From the NCBI RefSeq assembly GCF_019799905.1, contig NZ_JABGCI010000002.1:248001-312000 (forward strand): DNA of 64,000 nucleotides, written 5' to 3'. The notes under the pieces were generated by a model that ran no database searches, had not been told where the DNA came from, and worked only from the letters and a program-made list of their open reading frames with translations. The position numbers were made by a program, and so were the translations under genes. Of this stretch, positions 39,266 through 46,084 are shown piece after piece. Position 1 is the stretch's first letter. Every line of letters starts with the position of its first letter. The DNA comes from Trujillonella endophytica (GTDB lineage: Bacteria; Actinomycetota; Actinomycetes; Mycobacteriales; Geodermatophilaceae).

Positions 39266-39784
39266 CTAGACGAGGACGCGCTCGGCGGCCGGGACGGCGC
39301 GGGGCGCGGGCACCTCGGCGGCGGGCGCGCCGACCCCGAGGCTCGCCATGAGGCCGGCGGCGGCGGCGCGCTCGGCGTCGCCCGGCTCGGCCGTGTAGAC
39401 CGGCATGTGGTCGTAGAGCGACGTGAACAGCTCGCTCACGAAGGCGTAGGCCGCCTGGGCCTGCGGCGAGAAGCGGGCCACGCCGGCGCGCGGGCCGAGC
39501 TCGATGCCCACGGTCACGCGGACGCTGCGCTCGTCCTTGCCGAGCCCGCTCACCGAGACGGCGACGTCGGGATGCGCGGCGGCCAGCGCGGCCAGGCCGG
39601 CCAGGCACCGGCGGGCCGAGCCGCGCCGCGGCCGCAGGGCCACGTGGACGACGACCGTGTCGGCCTCCTCGGCCGCCTCGGCCGCGAGGTGGGCCTCGGT
39701 GTCGGTCGCCTCGAGGACCTCGTCGGACGAGGTCGTCAGGTCGACGGTGCCGGCCTGGACGGCCGTTTCAACGCTGCGGTACAT
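39266..39784 (-). CDS. Unknown 172-aa protein between csrA and the sigma-like gene
   Basis: ATG at 39784 with a G-rich ribosome site 7 nt upstream. Alternating strands and helices: ADTVVVHVALRPRRGSARRCLAGLAALAAAHPDVAVSVSGLGKDERSVRVTVGIELGPRAGVARFSPQAQAAYAFVSELFTSLYDHMPVYTA. Reads as a small alpha/beta fold; no family recognised. The Ala/Pro tail is probably disordered. Its ribosome site lies in a hairpin with an ACAAGG motif, suggesting CsrA control (see regulatory entry). Place in the flagellar cluster implies a motility-linked function. Confidence 0.65.
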   Translation of the reverse strand: MYRSVETAVQAGTVDLTTSSDEVLEATDTEAHLAAEAAEEADTVVVHVALRPRRGSARRCLAGLAALAAAHPDVAVSVSGLGKDERSVRVTVGIELGPRAGVARFSPQAQAAYAFVSELFTSLYDHMPVYTAEPGDAERAAAAGLMASLGVGAPAAEVPAPRAVPAAERVLV

Positions 39785-39790
39785 GGAATC

Positions 39791-39813
39791 GCCCCCTTGT
39801 CGTGCTTGGGGGC
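39791..39813 (-). promoter_or_regulatory. Hairpin sequestering the ribosome site of the 172-aa gene, with CsrA-like motif
   Basis: On the minus strand GCCCCC (39813-39808) pairs with GGGGGC (39796-39791), which is the Shine-Dalgarno itself; ACAAGG at the loop/arm junction fits the core of the CsrA consensus ACARGGA. Possible CsrA target. Confidence 0.4.
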
Positions 39814-39921
39814 AACTCTGTCTCATGACGCTGCGGGCGACCTGCACAAGTGTCGCTGTGTCTGCGCAGTTGTGGCGGCGTTACTTCGGCACATCTTGCC
39901 CGTGTTTGTGCCGCGGGCGGA

Positions 39922-39970
39922 CCCGGCCGCCCCGTCGTCGACAAGTAGCGACAAACGGCAGGCGGCCGGG
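39922..39970 (-). terminator. Long-loop inverted repeat after csrA
   Basis: Perfect 10-bp arms CCCGGCCGCC (39922-39931) and GGCGGCCGGG (39961-39970), 29-nt loop, 13 nt after the csrA stop on the minus strand. Candidate terminator of the flgN-csrA operon. Confidence 0.45.
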
Positions 39971-39983
39971 CCGTGCACTTGCG

Positions 39984-40280
39984 TCAGGCGGTGGGCGTCT
40001 CCGCGGGAGCGGGGGCGTCCTCCGCACCGGCGGGCACCGCCGCGGCGTCGGGCGATCCCGGCGCGAAGGCGGCCAGCGCACCGAGCGTGTCGGCGGTGAC
40101 CTGCGCCGCGAGGAGGTTGGCCTCGGCGATCTGCCGGTAGACCTCCTCGCGGTGGATCGTCACCTCGCGTGGCGCCTTGAAGCCCAGGCGGACGGTGCCG
40201 CCCCGGACCTCGACGACGTGCACCTCGATGTCGTCCCCGATGCGGATGGTCTCGCCGACGCTGCGGGTGAGAGTGAGCAT
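39984..40280 (-). CDS. csrA: Carbon storage regulator CsrA with C-terminal extension
   Basis: 98 aa from ATG with GGAGGGG upstream. Core MLTLTRSVGETIRIGDDIEVHVVEVRGGTVRLGFKAPREVTIHREEVYRQIAEANLLAA is full CsrA, including the N-terminal LTLTR strand and the APREVTIHREEVY strand whose Arg contacts RNA. The core is about 60 aa; a further 38 residues (LGALAAFAPGSPDAAAVPAGAEDAPAPAETPTA) are Ala/Pro-rich and disordered, longer than usual. CsrA dimers block ribosome sites; its antagonist FliW is encoded just upstream, as in Bacillus. Confidence 0.95.
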   Translation of the reverse strand: MLTLTRSVGETIRIGDDIEVHVVEVRGGTVRLGFKAPREVTIHREEVYRQIAEANLLAAQVTADTLGALAAFAPGSPDAAAVPAGAEDAPAPAETPTA

Positions 40281-40306
40281 GTGAACCCCTCCATGGGTCT
40301 GTGGTG

Positions 40307-40317
40307 GCCTCCGTGGC
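40307..40317 (-). promoter_or_regulatory. CsrA-type hairpin in the csrA leader
   Basis: On the minus strand GCC-ACGGA-GGC forms a 3-bp stem with GGA in the loop, 27 nt before the csrA start, followed by a second GGA in the ribosome site (ATGGAGGGG). Consistent with autoregulation; not proven. Confidence 0.35.
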
Positions 40318-40362
40318 ACCCCGCGGGTCGCGGGGACTGGGCGCGGCGCGCGCCCCTGACTG

Positions 40363-40767
40363 TTATCGGCGCAGTGACCGCCGGATGGGATGGGCGCTGT
40401 CGTTGAGGACCACCTGCGTGGCGCGCCAGGTGACCGGGTTGACCACCACCGGCGCACGCAGGTTGGCGGTGGCGGCCGCCGGCCCCTCCGGAGGAACCGT
40501 CACGAGACAGAACAGCTGGGCATCAGCGGCGTCGGTCAGCCCGAGGTCGGAGAGGACCGACCGGGGGAGCTCGGGCGCGTAGTCCGGGAAGTACCGGGCC
40601 GGGGCGATGGCCAGGAACCGCGGACCGTCGGCGTCGAGCGACTGCAGCCAGTGCAGCAGCCCGTCCCCGTCCGCCGTGACGAGCACGTAGTCACGGTGGT
40701 CGGGGAAGCCGGGGATCGGCTGGACCATGCCCAGCAGCGGCATGGTGGCGACGGGCGCGAGCGTCAC
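40363..40767 (-). CDS. fliW: Flagellar assembly factor FliW
   Basis: 134 aa from GTG with GGAGG 6 nt upstream. FliW features: GMVQPIPGFPDHRDYVLV, LHWLQSLDADGPRFLAIAPARYFPDY, LFCLVTVPPEGPAAATANLRAPVVVNPVTWRATQVVLNDSAHPIRRSL, where the NLRAP(I/V)V(I/V)N segment is diagnostic. FliW binds either flagellin or CsrA, so secretion of flagellin frees FliW to inhibit CsrA. Position between flgL and csrA matches that switch. Confidence 0.96.
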   Translation of the reverse strand: MTLAPVATMPLLGMVQPIPGFPDHRDYVLVTADGDGLLHWLQSLDADGPRFLAIAPARYFPDYAPELPRSVLSDLGLTDAADAQLFCLVTVPPEGPAAATANLRAPVVVNPVTWRATQVVLNDSAHPIRRSLRR

Positions 40768-40825
40768 GCGACACCTCCGGGGTCGTCGTGGGTGGAGGCG
40801 GTGCCCGCCGAGGGGGGGACGGCGG

Positions 40826-41761
40826 TCACCGGAGGAAGTCCATGAGCGAGGGCTGGATGGCCTTGGCCGTGGCGCCGAGCGCGGCCTCGTAGCCGGTCCG
40901 CTGCATGTTCAGCTCCATGATCGTCTTGGGGAGGTCGATGTCCTCGACGTCGGAGAGCTGCGCCTTGAGCGTCAGCTGGAGGTCGGTGTTGACCGCCTCG
41001 GCCGAGGCCATGCGGGCGGAGCGGGCACCGATGTCGGCCGCGGCGGTGAGCAGGCGGGTGACCGCCGTGTCCAGGTCCGCGAGGTCGGTCTGCAGCGCCG
41101 ACGGGTCGGTGCCGGCGGACAGCACGTGGTCGGCGATCTCGCCGACCAGGGCGAACAGGTCCCGGCCGTCCTGCGGGTCGCCGAAGGCCTCCGTCCCGGT
41201 GATGTCGATCCGGATGACCTCGCTGTCGGACACCCGGCGGTACTGCGGCACGGTCAGGTCGGTGGCCACACCGCCGACGAGGCCGGTCCCGCCGACGCCG
41301 ACGAAGGCGCCGGACGCCGGGTCGTACGCCTGCGTGCCGGAGGTGGCGCCGCCGAAGACCGGCCGGCCGTTGATGGCGGTGTTGGCCAGGCCGAGCAGGC
41401 TCTCGCGGAGCTGTTTCACCTCGGTGGAGATGGCCGTCGCGGAGTTGCCCTGCATGGACCCGGTGTTCAGGCCCTGCACCGTCAGGTCCCGCACCTTCCG
41501 GACCTGGGTCAGGATGGTGTTGAGCGCGGTGTCCGCGGACTCGAGCCAGCCCTTGCCGTCGGAGATGTTGCGCGCCTGCTGGGTGACCGCGGCGGTGTTC
41601 TGCCGCACCTGCATCGCCTTGTTGGTACCGGTCGGCGAGTCCGAGGGCGCGTTGAGGAGCCGGCCGGAGGTCAGCTGCTGCTGCAGCTTGCCCATGCGGT
41701 CGAGGTTCTGGTTCAGGCCGAGGAGGCTGGTCTGCGCGACGGCCCGCTGGGTGATCCTCAT
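40826..41761 (-). CDS. flgL: Flagellar hook-filament junction protein FlgL
   Basis: 311 aa; ATG shares its first base with the flgK stop (TGATG), giving translational coupling. Flagellin-like ends: MRITQRAVAQTSLLGLNQNLDRMGKLQQQLTSGRLLNAPSDSPTGTNKAMQVRQN and, at the C-terminus, DVEDIDLPKTIMELNMQRTGYEAALGATAKAIQPSLMDFLR. It connects hook to filament above FlgK. Length is normal. Exported by the flagellar type III system, no signal peptide. Confidence 0.96.
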   Translation of the reverse strand: MRITQRAVAQTSLLGLNQNLDRMGKLQQQLTSGRLLNAPSDSPTGTNKAMQVRQNTAAVTQQARNISDGKGWLESADTALNTILTQVRKVRDLTVQGLNTGSMQGNSATAISTEVKQLRESLLGLANTAINGRPVFGGATSGTQAYDPASGAFVGVGGTGLVGGVATDLTVPQYRRVSDSEVIRIDITGTEAFGDPQDGRDLFALVGEIADHVLSAGTDPSALQTDLADLDTAVTRLLTAAADIGARSARMASAEAVNTDLQLTLKAQLSDVEDIDLPKTIMELNMQRTGYEAALGATAKAIQPSLMDFLR

Positions 41762-43173
41762 CAGCGGCCCACCACGCCCATGCCGTTGATCAGCGTGTTG
41801 AGCGCCTCGTCGATCGCGGTCACCAGGCGGGCCGCGGCCGAGTAGGCGTGCTGGTAGCTCATCATGTTCGTCATCTCCTCGTCGAGGTTGACGCCGGAGA
41901 CGGACTCACGCGCGGCGTCGACCTGGTTGCGGACGACGGTCTGCACCTCCAGGTCGCGCTCGGCAACCCCGGACTTCACGCCGAGGCCGACGATCATCTC
42001 GCGGTAGGTGGCGTCGACGCCGGTGGGCGCCAGGGAGAGCCGGTACATCGCGTCGGCGTTGTTCCCGTTGGCGGTGAAGACCCCGCTCGGCGCCGGGCCG
42101 GCGGCGGCGATGCCCCGCGGGTCGGTCATCGTCACCGAGATGTTCGCGGCCGTGACGGTGGTGCCCGAGGACGGCCCGATCAGCGGGTCGCCCGCGTTCC
42201 CGTCCAGGTCCAGTCCCTGCGCGTGCTGGGCGTTCAGCGTGGCGGCCAGGTTCGACGCCAGCGAGTCGAGCGAGGCCCGGTACCCCGGCACGATCGTCCC
42301 CATCACGGCGAGCTGCCCCTCGGCGGTGCCGCCGACCTGCAGCGTGGAACCACCCGGCACGGTCAGCAGCCGGGGCGGGTCCGAGGCGACGGCCCCGACG
42401 GAGGTGCCCCCCGCGAGCCGCACGGCGATGGCCGAGTTGCCGGTGACCAGCGAGGTGCCGCCCACCGAGACGTTCATGACACCGTCGTCGCCGGCGCTGG
42501 CCGACGCGCCGATCTGCTCGGAGAGCTTCAGGACCAGCGAGTCGCGCCGGTCGGAGAGCTCGTTGACCGGCGTCCCGCTCAGGTTGCCCAGCTTGATCTT
42601 CTGGTTGAGGTCGGCGATGGAGACGGCCGTGGCGTTGACGTCCGCCACCAGCGCCTCGAGCGAGGCGTGCGTGTCGTCCCACTGCTTGTCGAGGCTGCTG
42701 GCCGTGGTGCGGATGCCCGCGGTCAGGGTGTTCAGGCGCTCGATGACCTGGCTGCGCGCGGCCAGGTTCTTCTCCGTGGGGTTGTTGGCGACGTCGCTGA
42801 AGCCGCTCCAGACCTCGGCGAGCATGCTCTGGATGCCGGTCGAGCCGGGCTCGCGGAAGGCCTGCTCGACCTGCGTGTACGCCGAGCTCTCGACGGTGAG
42901 CCGGGCCGTGGTCGCCGTCTCCAGCCGGCCGCGGGCCTCCAGGAACGCGTCGCGGATGCGGATCACCGTGTGGGAGTCCACGCCCGAGCCGATGCCGTCA
43001 CTCACGGAGTGGATGGCCGGCACCGTGCTGCCGTTGATCGACTGCTGCTCGACCCGCTGGCGCGAGTAACCGTCGGTGTTGACGTTGGAGATGTTCTGCC
43101 CGGTCACGTCCAGACCGCGCTGGGCTGCCCACAGCGCCGTCGACGCCCGCGTGAGACCACCGAAAGTGCTCAC
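41761..43173 (-). CDS. flgK: Flagellar hook-associated protein FlgK
   Basis: 470 aa. N-terminal rod/hook motif STFGGLTRASTALWAAQRGLDVTGQNISNVNTDGYSRQRVE, a middle with DLNQKIKL and NELSDRRDSLVLKLSE, and C-terminal SGVNLDEEMTNMMSYQHAYSAAARLVTAIDEALNTLINGMG, the paired helices of the HAP1 D0/D1 domain. Forms the first junction ring on the hook; its chaperone FlgN is encoded 74 nt upstream in the same direction. Confidence 0.97.
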   Translation of the reverse strand: MSTFGGLTRASTALWAAQRGLDVTGQNISNVNTDGYSRQRVEQQSINGSTVPAIHSVSDGIGSGVDSHTVIRIRDAFLEARGRLETATTARLTVESSAYTQVEQAFREPGSTGIQSMLAEVWSGFSDVANNPTEKNLAARSQVIERLNTLTAGIRTTASSLDKQWDDTHASLEALVADVNATAVSIADLNQKIKLGNLSGTPVNELSDRRDSLVLKLSEQIGASASAGDDGVMNVSVGGTSLVTGNSAIAVRLAGGTSVGAVASDPPRLLTVPGGSTLQVGGTAEGQLAVMGTIVPGYRASLDSLASNLAATLNAQHAQGLDLDGNAGDPLIGPSSGTTVTAANISVTMTDPRGIAAAGPAPSGVFTANGNNADAMYRLSLAPTGVDATYREMIVGLGVKSGVAERDLEVQTVVRNQVDAARESVSGVNLDEEMTNMMSYQHAYSAAARLVTAIDEALNTLINGMGVVGR

Positions 43174-43246
43174 TTCGACTCCTCGCCGGCGCTCGTCGTG
43201 TGCGTTCGCAGCTCGCTGTGTCCCCGCTGCTCGCCCGCGAGCTCGC

Positions 43247-43732
43247 TCACAGTGCTCCGTCCAGGGTCACGGCGCGGTTCGCGCCGACGGTGCTGCGGCC
43301 CGAGGCCCCGTAGGTGCCGGCCGAGGGCGCGCGCCCCGACAGCAGCGCCTCGTCCAGGGCGGCCAGGCCGCCCTCGATGAGCCCGCGGTTGCTCTCGGAG
43401 AGGCTGCGCAGCTCGGTCACGAGCACGAGCAGGGTCTCGTGGTGCTTGCCGAAGAGGTCGTTCCACGGGGCCGGCGCGGCCTCGGCGACCTGGCGCAGCG
43501 AGGGGTTCGCATCCAGTCCCAGCTTGACGGCCAGCGCCTCGGTGACGGCGGCGCGCTCCACCTCGAGCGTGCGCAGCTGGTCGAGGACCACCTCGATCTC
43601 GTGCGCGATGCGGGCCAGCCAGCGGCTCTTGCCCGTGACGATGAGGTACTGCTTCTCCTCCGCCTTGAACAGCAGCAGGTCCAGCAGCTCCTGTTCGCGC
43701 CACAGCAACGTCGACAGGTGTTGGTAGTCCAC
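43247..43732 (-). CDS. flgN: Flagellar export chaperone FlgN
   Basis: 161 aa from GTG at 43732, chosen for AAGGAGG 8 nt upstream (a GTG 6 nt earlier is too close to it). All-helical FlgN pattern: YQHLSTLLWREQELLDLLLFKAEEKQYLIVTGKSRWLARIAHEIEVVLDQLRTLEVERA ... LGKHHETLLVLVTELRSLSESNRGLIEGGLAALDEALL. Escorts FlgK and FlgL to the export gate. The C-terminal RAPSAGTYGASGRS is the usual flexible tail. First gene of the operon flgN-flgK-flgL-fliW-csrA; a promoter candidate lies at 43807-43835. Confidence 0.9.
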   Translation of the reverse strand: MDYQHLSTLLWREQELLDLLLFKAEEKQYLIVTGKSRWLARIAHEIEVVLDQLRTLEVERAAVTEALAVKLGLDANPSLRQVAEAAPAPWNDLFGKHHETLLVLVTELRSLSESNRGLIEGGLAALDEALLSGRAPSAGTYGASGRSTVGANRAVTLDGAL

Positions 43733-43806
43733 GTCCACCGCCTCCTTCGTCCGTCGTGGGCTGCGCATCCGTGGTCACGGTGCGGCCCCGTTGTCTCGCA
43801 GAGCAG

Positions 43807-43835
43807 CCATCGGCACCCGGCGAGGAACCCTCAAG
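43807..43835 (-). promoter_or_regulatory. Candidate FliA promoter of the flgN operon
   Basis: On the minus strand CTTGAG-N15-GCCGATGG. The -10 matches the GCCGATA type of the other candidates, the -35 less well. The -35 hexamer is the reverse complement of the CTCAAG used by the divergent fliA candidate, so both would share one element. Confidence 0.5.
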
Positions 43836-43858
43836 CCGAGGGGCGGACGTTGTCAGAT
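43830..43858 (+). promoter_or_regulatory. Weak candidate promoter of fliA
   Basis: CTCAAG-N15-TGTCAGAT, 55 nt before the fliA start. The -35 is identical to the flagellin and flbD candidates, the -10 only partly matches. May allow weak autoregulation. Confidence 0.3.
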
Positions 43859-43912
43859 GTTCGCGGACGGCCGAGGGTGCGACCGGGACGGCGGGCTGCC
43901 GAGGAGTAGGAC

Positions 43913-44863
43913 GTGCGAGCAGCCCGATCCCCGGTGACCGAGCGTTCCCCGGCCGTCCCCCTCCCGAGGTCGGCCGAGTCCGTCGACGCCCTGGTGACCG
44001 AACACCTCCCCCTGTGTTCCTTCGCGGTCAACGCGGTCGCCTCCCGCATCTCCCTGCCGGCCCACGTCAGTCGCGAGGACCTGCTGTCCTCCGCGAAGGT
44101 GGCGCTGGTCGAGGTGGCGCGGCGGTTCGACCCGACGGCCGGCGCGACCTTCGCGACCTACGCCCTGCCACGCCTGCAGGGCGCGGTGCTCGACGAGCTG
44201 CGCTCGGGGGACTGGGCGAGCCGGTCCGTGCGGGCCGCGGCCCGGCGGACCGACGCCGCCGCCGATGCCCTGACGATCAGCCTCGGCCGCCCCCCGACCC
44301 GCGAGGAGCTCGCCGAGAGCCTCGGGATCCGGCGGGGCGAGCTGGACTCGCTGCAGGTCGACGTGCACCGGGCGGTGATGGTGAGCATCGACGCCGAGTC
44401 CGGACCCGACGGCGGTGGCGGCCTGGACCTCCCCGATCCCGGCGAGTCCCCCGAGCGGGCCCTCCTCCGCGTCGAGCGTGGCCGCTACCTGCAGCAGGCC
44501 ATCCGAGAGCTGCCCGACCGGCTCGACGAGGTCGTCGAGCGCAACTTCTTCGGGGGCGAGTCGCTGACCGAGATCGCCGAGGTCCTCGGGGTGACGCTCT
44601 CCCGCGTCTCCCAGATGCGCGCCCGGGCCCTGACCCTGCTGCACGCCGCGATGAGCGAGGTGTGGGAGGGGCAGGCCGTCCCGGCCGACGGCGGCGTCCG
44701 CGCCCGCAACCAACAGCGCTCCTACGTCGACCGCGTCGCGGGCCGCAACGCTCCCCCGGCGACGGCACCGCCGCCGTCCGTGCCCCACGCCCGCGGCGCG
44801 CGACTGGCCAGTCGCTACGGCGCCGCGCGCCCCGTCCCGACTCCGAGCGAGGTGCCGGCATGA
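43913..44863 (+). CDS. fliA: Flagellar sigma factor FliA (sigma-28/WhiG class)
   Basis: 316 aa from GTG with GAGGAG upstream. Region 2: LPLCSFAVNAVASRISLPAHVSREDLLSSAKVALVEVARRFDPTAGATFATYALPRLQGAVLDELRSGDW; region 3: ALTISLGRPPTREELAESLGIRRGELDSLQ; region 4: AIRELPDRLDEVVERNFFGGESLTEIAEVLGVTLSRVSQMRARALTLL. Clear FliA/WhiG organisation. The C-terminal 60 residues after the HTH are a disordered extension. It should drive the CTCAAG-N15-GCCGATA class. The stop overlaps the next gene (ATGA). Confidence 0.93.
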   Translation: MRAARSPVTERSPAVPLPRSAESVDALVTEHLPLCSFAVNAVASRISLPAHVSREDLLSSAKVALVEVARRFDPTAGATFATYALPRLQGAVLDELRSGDWASRSVRAAARRTDAAADALTISLGRPPTREELAESLGIRRGELDSLQVDVHRAVMVSIDAESGPDGGGGLDLPDPGESPERALLRVERGRYLQQAIRELPDRLDEVVERNFFGGESLTEIAEVLGVTLSRVSQMRARALTLLHAAMSEVWEGQAVPADGGVRARNQQRSYVDRVAGRNAPPATAPPPSVPHARGARLASRYGAARPVPTPSEVPA

Positions 44864-45924
44864 AGGTGCTCCTGATGAACTCCGGACAGGGCCCGCAGGA
44901 CTACTACCGCGTCCGCGAGCCCGCCGCGGCCATCGCGGCGGCCGGCCTCGATGCCGAGATCGAGATGATCCGCGGCATCGAGACGATGGTCCGTCCGGGC
45001 GACGACGGCGAGGTGTACGACGCCGACGCCCGCGGCGCCGACGTGGTGGTGCTCCAGCTGCCGAAGACGGTCGCGATGCTGCAGACCATCCGGGTGCTGC
45101 AGGCACAGGGTGTCGCCGTCGTGGTGGAGATGGACGACCTGCTCACCTCCGTGCCCTTCGGGTCGGTCGGCCACGACGCCCTCGTCCGCAAGGGCATGGG
45201 CCGCCGGGCCACCGAGTGCGCCCGCGAGGCCGACTTCGTCACCACGACGACGCCGGAGCTCCTGCGCGAGTACGCCCCGCACGGGCGCGGCGCGGTCGTC
45301 CCCAACGCGATCCCGCGCCGCATCGCCGAGCTCCCGCCGGCGTACGCCCGCGAGGCCGAGGTCGTCACGATCGGCTGGACCGGCAGCGTGGGCACCCACC
45401 CGTACGACCTCCAGGAGGTCGGATCGGGGCTGCAGCAGGCGCTGGACGCCACCCGCGGCCGGAGCCGGTTCACCGTCATCGGCCAGGCGTGGGGGGCCCG
45501 CAGCCGGCTCGGCCTCACCGAGGAGCCGGGCGAGGTCCCGTGGATGGCCGACGTCGACGCGTACGCGACGGCCATCGGGGAGACCTTCGACGTCGGCATC
45601 GCCCCGCTGCGCCTCGACCGGTTCAACTCCAGCAAGAGCTGGCTCAAGGTGCTCGAGTACTCCGCTCGCGGGGTCGCCGCCGTCCGTTCCCCCAGCCCCG
45701 AGTACGAGCGTCTGGGCCTCGGCCGGCGCGCCCGCTCCTCGAAGGACTGGGCCCGCGGCCTCACCTCCGCCATCAGGGACGCCGACCGGCGGCGCGAGTT
45801 CGCCGAGCGTGACCGGGCGGTCGTGCTCGACCGGCACCTGACCGAGCACACCGCCGGCGAGTGGGTGGCCGCCTGGCGGCGTGCCCTGGACCACCGGGCG
45901 CGGAGCCGGCGCGCGTCCGCCTGA
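44860..45924 (+). CDS. Glycosyltransferase beside flagellin
   Basis: 354 aa, ATG overlapping the fliA stop. GT-B-like: MKVLLMNSGQGPQDYYRVREPAAAI start, ADVVVLQLPKTVAMLQTIRVLQAQGVAVVVEMDDLL, TTTTPELLREYAPHGRGAVVPNAI, VTIGWTGSVGTHPYDLQEV and FDVGIAPLRLDRFNSSKSWLKVLEYSARGVAAVRSPSPEYERLG, the donor-site region of GT4-type enzymes. No membrane segment. Sitting between fliA and the flagellin gene, it most likely glycosylates flagellin in the cytoplasm before export; the 26-33 kb cluster could supply the sugar. Confidence 0.85.
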   Translation: MKVLLMNSGQGPQDYYRVREPAAAIAAAGLDAEIEMIRGIETMVRPGDDGEVYDADARGADVVVLQLPKTVAMLQTIRVLQAQGVAVVVEMDDLLTSVPFGSVGHDALVRKGMGRRATECAREADFVTTTTPELLREYAPHGRGAVVPNAIPRRIAELPPAYAREAEVVTIGWTGSVGTHPYDLQEVGSGLQQALDATRGRSRFTVIGQAWGARSRLGLTEEPGEVPWMADVDAYATAIGETFDVGIAPLRLDRFNSSKSWLKVLEYSARGVAAVRSPSPEYERLGLGRRARSSKDWARGLTSAIRDADRRREFAERDRAVVLDRHLTEHTAGEWVAAWRRALDHRARSRRASA

Positions 45925-45987
45925 CCTGCCCCGGGCCGCAGCCTGCGCACGGACGGGTGAGGGAACGGGATTTTCCGTCCGGTTCGC

Positions 45988-46016
45988 CTCAAGAACGCCC
46001 CCGGCCCCGCCGTAGA
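45988..46016 (+). promoter_or_regulatory. FliA-type promoter of the flagellin gene
   Basis: CTCAAG-N15-GCCGTAGA, about 69 nt before the flagellin start. Same -35 and spacing as the flbD promoter candidate. The predicted leader is about 60 nt and contains the CsrA hairpin. Confidence 0.65.
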
Positions 46017-46029
46017 GAACCCCGTAGGG

Positions 46030-46053
46030 CCCCGCAGCACGGATGCAGCGGGG
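46030..46053 (+). promoter_or_regulatory. CsrA-binding hairpin in the flagellin leader
   Basis: CCCCGC pairs with GCGGGG, then A/A mismatch, then GCA with TGC, closing the tetraloop CGGA, so GGA sits in the apical loop as in classical CsrA targets. A second GGA-containing site is the ribosome site 18 nt on. Two-site layout resembles hag in Bacillus. Confidence 0.65.
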
Positions 46054-46070
46054 AGAAGAACGACCCCGTC

Positions 46071-46079
46071 CAAGGAGGA
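46071..46079 (+). promoter_or_regulatory. Flagellin ribosome site / second CsrA site
   Basis: CAAGGAGGA, ideal Shine-Dalgarno 5 nt before ATG, and a match to the ARGGA core of CsrA targets. CsrA bound here would block translation until FliW is freed. Confidence 0.6.
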
Positions 46080-46084
46080 ACACC

